Positions 1 through 4,393 of a stretch of DNA of 5,522 nucleotides are shown here, piece by piece; positions within the stretch are counted from its first letter, which is position 1, and each line of letters opens with the position of its first letter. The position numbers and the translations under genes were made by a program. Below the pieces are notes generated by a model. It did not search any database. It worked only from the letters and a program-made list of their open reading frames with translations, and was not told where the DNA came from. The stretch is from an uncultured Ruminococcus sp. (GTDB lineage Bacteria > Bacillota > Clostridia > Oscillospirales > Acutalibacteraceae). The stretch is from positions 1 through 5,522 of the forward strand of contig CACXGJ010000083.1 of assembly GCA_902767125.1 (NCBI GenBank), written 5' to 3'.

Positions 1-506
1 AGCTTCATGTGAGAAGCAAACATTGCAGCCTCCCATACCTGACCTTCTTCACATTCGCCGTCACCGAGCATTGCATAAACTCTGTAATCCTTTTTATCCA
101 GCTTTCCTGCAAGTGCCATTCCGCAGGCTGCAGATACACCCTGACCGAGTGAACCTGAACTCATATCAACTCCGGGAGTATTTTTCATATCGGGATGTCC
201 CTGAAGCATAGCACCGATATGACGAAGAATTTTTATCTCATCTGTCGAAAAATAGCCCTTAAGAGCAAGTGCCGCATAAAGAGCGGGACAGCAATGACCT
301 TTTGAGAGTACAAATCTGTCTCTGTCGGGATCATTCGGAGCCTTCGGATTAACATTCATCTCCTTGAAATAGAGGTAGGTTATCATGTCGGCAGCCGAGA
401 GAGAACCTCCCGGATGTCCGGATTTAGCGTTGAACACGCCCTCTATTGTCCAGATACGCACCTTGCAGGCAATTTTCTGCAATTCCAGAATTTCTTGATT
501 AGTCAT
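1..506 (-). CDS. tkt: Transketolase, N-terminal (ThDP-binding) subunit, 3' end off the window
   Basis: Thiamine-diphosphate enzyme of the non-oxidative pentose phosphate pathway, moving two-carbon ketol units between sugar phosphates in the cytoplasm. Only the first 168 codons are present. Translating the minus strand from the ATG at 506 gives a protein with SGHPGGSLSAAD (residues 29-40), DRDRFVLSKGH (61-71), GHPD (103-106), GSLGQG (118-123) and the ThDP/Mg-binding GDGE (148-151) followed by EEGQVWEA. The GGSLSAAD and SKGH..PALYAAL wording matches the split type, in which N- and C-terminal halves are separate genes, rather than the fused E. coli TktA. A C-terminal subunit gene would then be expected just beyond position 1. 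Two adjacent cysteines (72-73) follow SKGH, where Ala-Ala is common. The start is supported by GGAGGA at 523-518, 11 nt upstream. A promoter and a dyad lie upstream in the 127-bp gap, so it is probably transcribed on its own. Confidence 0.95.
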   Translation of the reverse strand, partial: MTNQEILELQKIACKVRIWTIEGVFNAKSGHPGGSLSAADMITYLYFKEMNVNPKAPNDPDRDRFVLSKGHCCPALYAALALKGYFSTDEIKILRHIGAMLQGHPDMKNTPGVDMSSGSLGQGVSAACGMALAGKLDKKDYRVYAMLGDGECEEGQVWEAAMFASHMK

Positions 507-517
507 TTTTTAACCAG

Positions 518-523
518 TCCTCC
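518..523 (-). promoter_or_regulatory. Ribosome binding site of the transketolase gene
   Basis: On the minus strand the sequence GGAGGA lies 11 nt before the ATG at 506. It fixes the start codon, and no other in-frame start nearby is needed. Confidence 0.8.
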
Positions 524-555
524 ATTTTCAATTTCACAGGTTTTGTTTCAGAAGA

Positions 556-584
556 ATTATAACACAGATATATATATTTTAATT
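556..584 (-). promoter_or_regulatory. Candidate extended -10 promoter of the transketolase gene
   Basis: The minus strand carries a perfect TATAAT at 561-556, preceded directly by TGT (564-562), which is an extended -10 (TGnTATAAT). The -35 position (about 584-579, AATTAA) is poor, as is tolerated in extended -10 promoters. Transcription would start near 549, giving a leader of about 43 nt with the ribosome binding site inside it. This is by pattern only; the surrounding AT richness makes chance matches easier. Confidence 0.55.
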
Positions 585-605
585 TCTTTTAAAGAAATAA
601 AATAT
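574..605. repeat. AT-rich near-perfect inverted repeat overlapping the transketolase -35 region
   Basis: The core is a perfect 8-bp dyad, ATTTCTTT/AAAGAAAT, around a single central base (582-598, centre 590). Outside it the arms continue, so 574-589 and 591-605 are complementary over 15 pairs with one extra A in the left arm. The centre lies about 40 bp upstream of the predicted transcription start, which would suit an operator or activator site. Neither strand has a T-run after it and it holds only one G:C pair, so it does not look like a terminator. Confidence 0.45.
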
Positions 606-633
606 CAAGACCACACTTTTCTTTTTTAGTTAC

Positions 634-1476
634 CTATTTTTTAGAACTTTGTTGTAAATTTTCAGTCATTTTGCGTTTTGTCCTGACCGTAGACATAACA
701 ACAAATACAATGATACCCGCTCCGAGTACTATCAGTATCAGCCCCCACACAAGATAATTTATACTGTCATTCACACCGTCATTATTATCCTTGATGTCAC
801 GCACTGCATTATCAGAGCTTTTGATTTGACCGTTATTCAGCCTCATATCAGAACTCATACTGTTTTTGAGATTTTCCCAATCCTTCGAGGTCAATTCCGA
901 GCTGTCAACAGATGTTTCATGATATACAACAGAGGATTCTTCCTCGGACTCCGTTGTTTCGGCCGACTCATCTTCATAATAGTAATAATAGCTTGATTCT
1001 TCATACGATGACAGATAGCTGTACTCGGGTTCACTGTAATAATAGCTTTCCTCATAGCTGTATTCGGGATGATAATAATAGTCTGTGCTTTCCTGAGCCC
1101 ACGGAAACGGATTTTCTTCAGTTTGAGAAGGATCATAATAGTATGAAGGTTCATAATATGACGGTTCAGGTTCAGGCTCGGAAAATACATATGACTCCTC
1201 ATAATCAGAGGATTCTGCTTGTGAAAGCTCTGACGGTTCAGACGGCGGATCATCCTCCGAAAGCTCCGACTGTTCAGGGATCTGTGGAATTTCAGGCTCG
1301 GAATAAGGCTCCTCAAACGAAGGTTCTTCAATGCTTTCCTGTACAGAGGGCTGTTCCGATATCGGCGTTTCGGTGCTTTCATCAGGTTCGGCATGAACAC
1401 ATAGTGAGCCTGATGCCATGATCAAAAAGATCATGCTCAACGCTATAAATCTTATAAAGCTTTTTTTGCTGTTCAT
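634..1476 (-). CDS. Unrecognised secreted, membrane-anchored Ser/Glu/Pro/Tyr-rich protein (280 aa)
   Basis: I do not recognise a family. A signal peptide is clear: KK at 4-5 and R9, then a hydrophobic stretch (about 10-25) and a type I cleavage site VHA (27-29) before Glu30. Residues 30-197 are low complexity with about 50 acidic residues, 25 tyrosines and not one Lys or Arg. The first half is rich in Ser-Glu-Pro, the second in Tyr runs (107-108, 112-114, 133-135, 145-147, 163-167). Residues 198-240 have normal composition and many Asn/Asp, followed by one membrane helix (about 241-262) and a basic tail with RTKRK. The topology is therefore type I: acidic ectodomain outside, about 18 residues inside. 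The ATG at 1476 has AAAGGA 7 nt upstream. It lies 53 bp after the B6 kinase gene with its own promoter candidate, so functional linkage to either neighbour is doubtful. A flexible wall-spanning stalk, a metal-binding region or a substrate for tyrosine modification are possibilities only. Confidence 0.85.
   Translation of the reverse strand: MNSKKSFIRFIALSMIFLIMASGSLCVHAEPDESTETPISEQPSVQESIEEPSFEEPYSEPEIPQIPEQSELSEDDPPSEPSELSQAESSDYEESYVFSEPEPEPSYYEPSYYYDPSQTEENPFPWAQESTDYYYHPEYSYEESYYYSEPEYSYLSSYEESSYYYYYEDESAETTESEEESSVVYHETSVDSSELTSKDWENLKNSMSSDMRLNNGQIKSSDNAVRDIKDNNDGVNDSINYLVWGLILIVLGAGIIVFVVMSTVRTKRKMTENLQQSSKK
886..1389 (-). repeat. Low-complexity acidic Tyr-rich coding region with imperfect internal repeats
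   Basis: This part encodes residues 30-197 of the membrane-anchored protein. Two short units EPSYY(Y) follow each other at residues 104-114. A longer imperfect duplication, EYSY..EESYYY, covers residues 138-147 and 151-165. At DNA level both copies share AGCTATTATTAC. Tyrosine runs are written mostly as TAT, giving trinucleotide tracts such as 976-990 that could change length in frame by slippage. Confidence 0.7.
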
Positions 1477-1483
1477 ATGAATG

Positions 1484-1489
1484 TCCTTT
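1484..1489 (-). promoter_or_regulatory. Ribosome binding site of the Tyr/Glu-rich protein gene
   Basis: AAAGGA on the minus strand, 7 nt before the ATG at 1476. It confirms that this low-complexity frame is a translated gene and fixes its start just ahead of the signal peptide. Confidence 0.75.
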
Positions 1490-1516
1490 CAAAAAGCTGT
1501 CAGTTACTATGCAATG

Positions 1517-1546
1517 ATTGTATCACACATCACATCAATAAATCAA
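1517..1546 (-). promoter_or_regulatory. Candidate promoter of the Tyr/Glu-rich protein gene
   Basis: On the minus strand, TTGATT (1546-1541) and TACAAT (1522-1517) are separated by 18 bp. TACAAT is directly preceded by TGA (1525-1523), an extended -10. The -35 falls inside the last codons of the upstream kinase gene. Transcription would begin near 1510, about 33 nt before the start codon. This would let the gene be expressed independently of the operon upstream. Pattern evidence only. Confidence 0.45.
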
Positions 1547-2366
1547 GTATTTCTTCAAAACAAACTCCGTCCTGCATCGGAATCTGCATTTTATCCGATA
1601 ATTTCACGCACCTTGATACAAATTCAGCAGATTTTTTCACCGACTCCTCAAAATCAACCTTGTTTACGGCATCTGCCGATATTATCGAAGCAAATACATC
1701 ACCTGTTCCTGCATGAGAGCCGCCCGTCACGGGATATTCAAGTAATTTGCATTTATCGTCTGTCAGGATGAAATTACATATATCATCATTCTTCCGTATA
1801 CCCGTTATTACTATATTCCTTGCACCCAGACATCTCAATCTCAATGCTATCTCCTTTATTTCGCCTATATCATAGTCATCCTCATGATATTCGGTGTCGG
1901 TCAGTATACATGCCTCTGTCAAATTAGGCGTAATGATATCCGAAACGGGTATGAGATTTTTTATTTCCCTGCACAGCCTGCTGTCGATAGTCGCATAGGT
2001 CTTGCCGTTATCTCCCATCACGGGATCAACTGTTACAACGGTATCTCTGTCCGAAAATCTCTCTATAAAATCCTCTACTATTTTAGCCTGCTTTTCAGAG
2101 CCTAAAAAGCCTGTATAAATGCCGTCAAATTTAAGTCCGAGCTTTTCCCATTTCATATAATAAGCCTGCATCTTATCCGTATAATCATCGAAGAAATAAT
2201 CGTCATATCCTGTGTGATTTGAAAGAATAGCCGTCGGCACAGCACAGCACTGTATCCTCATCGCCGATATGATAGGGATAGATACTGTCAGACTGCACCT
2301 TCCGAATCCTGAAAAATCGTTTATCACTGCAATTCTTTTTTGTCTTTTCAAGCATTTCACCGCCAT
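1530..2366 (-). CDS. pdxK: Pyridoxamine/pyridoxal kinase, PfkB-like B6 salvage enzyme (278 aa)
   Basis: Uses ATP to phosphorylate the B6 vitamers (pyridoxal, pyridoxamine, pyridoxine) at the 5' hydroxyl, feeding the cytoplasmic PLP pool. The protein begins with a short basic lead, then INDFSGFGRCSLT (15-27), the substrate-side segment of the clostridial pyridoxamine kinase group. It continues with ILSNHTGY (47-54), YTGFLGS (84-90), DPVMGDNGK (114-122) and DIITPNLTEA (143-152). It ends with GGSHAGTGD (215-223), the ribokinase-superfamily anion-hole motif whose Asp223 is the expected catalytic base. Length is normal for the family. The ATG at 2366 follows the tsaD stop by 4 nt and has only a weak GAGTG upstream, so translation is probably coupled to tsaD. 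In-frame GTG (codon 3) and TTG (codon 6) are alternative starts. Substrate preference among B6 vitamers, and against hydroxymethylpyrimidine, cannot be read from sequence; pdxK and pdxY are both used as names for such genes. Confidence 0.9.
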   Translation of the reverse strand: MAVKCLKRQKRIAVINDFSGFGRCSLTVSIPIISAMRIQCCAVPTAILSNHTGYDDYFFDDYTDKMQAYYMKWEKLGLKFDGIYTGFLGSEKQAKIVEDFIERFSDRDTVVTVDPVMGDNGKTYATIDSRLCREIKNLIPVSDIITPNLTEACILTDTEYHEDDYDIGEIKEIALRLRCLGARNIVITGIRKNDDICNFILTDDKCKLLEYPVTGGSHAGTGDVFASIISADAVNKVDFEESVKKSAEFVSRCVKLSDKMQIPMQDGVCFEEILDLLM

Positions 2367-2370
2367 AATT

Positions 2371-3375
2371 TCACTCTATTGACATAGTCGCACGGGCATT
2401 CAGATCGGCTGACGCTATATTCCCCGAAAGATATTCATAATATGCCTGTGAGCCGACCATTGCACCGTTATCACCGCACAGGTTCAGCGGCGGATAATAA
2501 TATTCCCACCCACGTTTTTTACATTCTTCCTCAACTCTACTACGCAAAAGGGAATTTGCCGAAACTCCTCCCGCCAAAACGAGCTTTTTATGACCAAGGT
2601 CCTCCGCCGCTCTGATAAAGTTGTCCATGAGACTGTCAACGACAGCCTTTCTGAAGGATGCCGAAAGATCATTTACAGGCAGTGTAACACCCTTTTGAGA
2701 CGCATTGTGTATCTGATTTATGACAGCCGTTTTCAGTCCCGAAAAGCTGAAATCATACGGACAGCCGTCAACCTTCGGATGCGGCAGCTTAAATGCACTG
2801 TCATCACCGTTTTGAGCAGCCTTGTCAAGATGTATCCCTCCCGGATACGGCATTCCCATTGTACGGGCTGCCTTGTCAAATGCCTCTCCTGCGGCATCAT
2901 CACGTGTCCTTCCGATGACCTTCATCTTCGTATAATCCGACACCTCAACGATATGACTATGACCGCCCGATACAACAAGGCACAAAAAAGGCGGATTTAA
3001 ATCCTGATGTGCAAGGTAATTTGCAGCTATATGTGAGCGGAGATGATGTACGGGTATCAAAGGCAGTCCCGTTGACATCGAAAGTCCCTTTGCAAAATTC
3101 ACTCCGACAAGCAATGCACCTATCAATCCCGGTGCATAGGTCACAGCTATTGCATCTATACCGCTGAAATCCGTTCCTGCCTGTTCAAGAGCCTCACGCA
3201 CAACTCCATTGATAGCCTCGCAATGTCTTCTTGAAGCTATTTCGGGGACTACTCCCCCATATAATTTATGTTCCTCGACCTGTGTCGCAACGACCGATGA
3301 TATAATTTTTCTTCCGTCCTCGATAACGGCTGCTGCCGTTTCATCACAGGAGCTTTCTATTGAAAGTATTTTCAT
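2371..3375 (-). CDS. tsaD: TsaD, tRNA N6-adenosine threonylcarbamoyltransferase (334 aa)
   Basis: Transfers the threonylcarbamoyl group from threonylcarbamoyl-AMP to A37 of ANN-decoding tRNAs, making t6A. It works in the cytoplasm with TsaB and TsaE, on an intermediate made by TsaC. The sequence is full length for this Kae1/ASKHA-fold family. It shows IESSCDETAAAV (6-17) at the N-terminus and PEIASRRH (44-51). The metal-binding His pair is H111 and H115, in VHHLRSH. SGGHSH (136-141), GEAFDKAARTMG (163-174), FSFSGLKT (209-216), LAGGVSAN (267-274) and CGDNGAM (300-306) follow; Asp302 is the third metal ligand by family analogy. The ATG at 3375 directly follows the TGA of rimI with no gap, and AGAAGGA at 3390-3384 lies 8 nt upstream inside rimI. 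tsaB and tsaE are not in this window. Alternative: only the name (older gcp/ygjD) differs. Confidence 0.97.
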   Translation of the reverse strand: MKILSIESSCDETAAAVIEDGRKIISSVVATQVEEHKLYGGVVPEIASRRHCEAINGVVREALEQAGTDFSGIDAIAVTYAPGLIGALLVGVNFAKGLSMSTGLPLIPVHHLRSHIAANYLAHQDLNPPFLCLVVSGGHSHIVEVSDYTKMKVIGRTRDDAAGEAFDKAARTMGMPYPGGIHLDKAAQNGDDSAFKLPHPKVDGCPYDFSFSGLKTAVINQIHNASQKGVTLPVNDLSASFRKAVVDSLMDNFIRAAEDLGHKKLVLAGGVSANSLLRSRVEEECKKRGWEYYYPPLNLCGDNGAMVGSQAYYEYLSGNIASADLNARATMSIE

Positions 3376-3831
3376 TCAACCATTCCTTCTAAAAAACTTT
3401 GTCATTATCAAAGCATCCTCTGTGGGATTTTTGTAATAATTTTTCCTCAATCCGTTCTGTTCAAATCCGAATGACTTATATAATGCTATTGCAGGCTCAT
3501 TTGACTTTCTCACTTCAAGTGATATAAAATCCGTCTCCATAGCATCATTTGTCAGCAAAGCCATTTTTATAAGAGCCTTTGCGATGCCCTGCCGCCTGAA
3601 CCTCGGAAAAACAGCTATATTCGTTACAAAGCAGTTATCACAGACTATATACATACCGATATAACCCGCAACCTCATTATCAACCGATGCAACAAAAAAA
3701 TGTGCTGTTTCGTTTTCGAGTTCATCCTCAAGACTCTTATATGACCACGGCTGTGAAAAACATATTTTTTCAAGCTCGGCAAGAGAGCTTAAATGCTCCC
3801 TCTCCATTTTAGTTATTATAAGGTTTATCAT
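3376..3831 (-). CDS. rimI: RimI-type GNAT N-alpha-acetyltransferase (151 aa)
   Basis: A GNAT-fold enzyme moving an acetyl group from acetyl-CoA to protein N-termini; the classical substrate is ribosomal protein S18. With the ATG at 3831 as residue 1, the N-terminal strand is INLIITKM and the substrate-loop motif CFSQPWS spans 24-30. The acetyl-CoA motif A is NIAVFPRFRRQGIAKALI (71-88), including the RRQGIA pyrophosphate loop. The signature LEVRKSN...ALYKSFGF spans about 105-123, and NYYKNPTEDA 131-140. Glu106 and Tyr118 align with Glu103 and Tyr115, the catalytic pair of E. coli RimI. Three tandem starts exist: GTG 3837, ATG 3834, ATG 3831. GAAGG at 3845-3841 leaves 3, 6 and 9 nt respectively, so either ATG is likely and the GTG is not. 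The gene overlaps the phosphatase gene by 23-26 nt and touches tsaD, so it is translationally coupled on both sides. Substrate range in this organism is unknown. Confidence 0.92.
   Translation of the reverse strand: MINLIITKMEREHLSSLAELEKICFSQPWSYKSLEDELENETAHFFVASVDNEVAGYIGMYIVCDNCFVTNIAVFPRFRRQGIAKALIKMALLTNDAMETDFISLEVRKSNEPAIALYKSFGFEQNGLRKNYYKNPTEDALIMTKFFRRNG
3384..3390 (-). promoter_or_regulatory. Ribosome binding site of tsaD, inside the rimI 3' end
   Basis: AGAAGGA on the minus strand, 8 nt before the tsaD ATG at 3375. It sits within the last codons of rimI, as expected for a coupled operon junction (TGA followed directly by ATG). Confidence 0.75.
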
Positions 3832-4291
3832 CATCACTTACCTTCAGGGTTTTATTATCAAGCATACCCTTGACTATTTTGCAAAAGTCATCTATGCCTT
3901 TTTCTATATTCTTTCTGCACTCACGGTATGTTTCAATATCAAAGCCGTACGGATCAGGCACTCCTCCGCTCAATATATATATCTTGTTTTTCGGGATATC
4001 GAGCATTGTCATGAGAATTTCAGCGTGTTCTTCGGTCATACAGACAAATATATCCGTTATATTTATATCACGCTGACGGATTATCCTTGAACGATGCTCG
4101 CTTATGTCAATGCCTATCTCCTTACAGACCGTCACAGCATTCGGCGAAACATTCTGCCCCTCGCAGAAGCCGAGTGCCGCACTGCTGAAAATACTGTTAA
4201 TACCGTATTCAAGGGATTTTTCCGCATAAATAGCCTTTGCCATCGGACTGCGGCAAGTATTCCCCGTACATAAAAATAAAATATGAAGCAT
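3809..4291 (-). CDS. ywlE: Low-molecular-weight phosphatase, probable protein-arginine phosphatase (YwlE type, 160 aa)
   Basis: The protein starts MLHILFLCTGNTCRSPMA, placing the CX5R phosphatase loop at residues 8-14: Cys8 nucleophile, Arg14 phosphate binding, Ser15 next to it. The catalytic Asp general acid is Asp113 in GGVPDPYG. In this family a Thr within the loop (CTGNTCRS; Thr11 of Bacillus YwlE, Thr12 here) marks enzymes that remove phosphate from phospho-arginine, while tyrosine phosphatases usually have Ile there. By inference it opposes the McsB arginine kinase in protein quality control. I chose the ATG at 4291 over an in-frame ATG at 4312: AAAGGGGA (4309-4302) precedes it at a fair distance, the upstream ATG has no ribosome binding site, and family members begin directly with this strand. 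The C-terminus overlaps rimI. The Thr could also occur in some tyrosine phosphatases, so specificity is likely but not proven. Confidence 0.88.
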   Translation of the reverse strand: MLHILFLCTGNTCRSPMAKAIYAEKSLEYGINSIFSSAALGFCEGQNVSPNAVTVCKEIGIDISEHRSRIIRQRDINITDIFVCMTEEHAEILMTMLDIPKNKIYILSGGVPDPYGFDIETYRECRKNIEKGIDDFCKIVKGMLDNKTLKVSDDDKPYNN

Positions 4292-4301
4292 AACAAAAAA
4301 A

Positions 4302-4309
4302 TCCCCTTT
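4302..4309 (-). promoter_or_regulatory. Ribosome binding site that decides the phosphatase start
   Basis: AAAGGGGA on the minus strand, 10 nt before ATG 4291. It lies inside the coding part that a start at 4312 would require, so it argues for the shorter 160-residue protein. Confidence 0.65.
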
Positions 4310-4313
4310 CATT

Positions 4314-4347
4314 CAATTAGCCATCAGCAGAGAACAATTAGCGATCA
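4314..4347. repeat. 13-bp direct repeat, 21-bp period, upstream of the phosphatase gene
   Basis: On the plus strand CAATTAGCCATCA (4314-4326) and CAATTAGCGATCA (4335-4347) match at 12 of 13 bases. Their 21-bp spacing equals two helical turns. They lie in the short gap between polA and the phosphatase gene. They could be paired binding sites or a chance small duplication. Confidence 0.4.
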
Positions 4348-4393
4348 TTTTCCCGCAAACAGCTTTGTTTATAACGATATTGCAATTCATCGC

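Noticed and set aside
574..633. A terminator for the Tyr/Glu-rich gene downstream of its stop.
   Set aside because: The only hairpin is the AT-rich dyad, with a single G:C pair and no U-run after it on the minus strand. It fits a promoter-linked dyad better.
891..1421. Two further long open frames, one on each strand (minus 891-1400, plus 912-1421), inside the Tyr/Glu-rich gene.
   Set aside because: They are shadows caused by the biased codon composition of the low-complexity region. They lack ribosome binding sites and give unnatural proteins, whereas the 634-1476 frame has a signal peptide, a membrane helix and a ribosome binding site.
1461..1467. A run of seven A (minus strand) in codons 4-6 of the surface protein, as a phase-variation tract.
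   Set aside because: Seven is short and common in AT-rich DNA, it encodes the usual Lys residues of a signal peptide, and there is no other sign of switching.
2590..3000. 136-codon open frame on the plus strand.
   Set aside because: It lies fully antisense to tsaD, whose motifs are complete, and the product has no recognisable features.
4292..4312. A longer start for the phosphatase at 4312 (seven extra residues MKGDFFV).
   Set aside because: No ribosome binding site precedes that ATG, while a strong one lies inside the extension. Family members begin right at the first beta strand.
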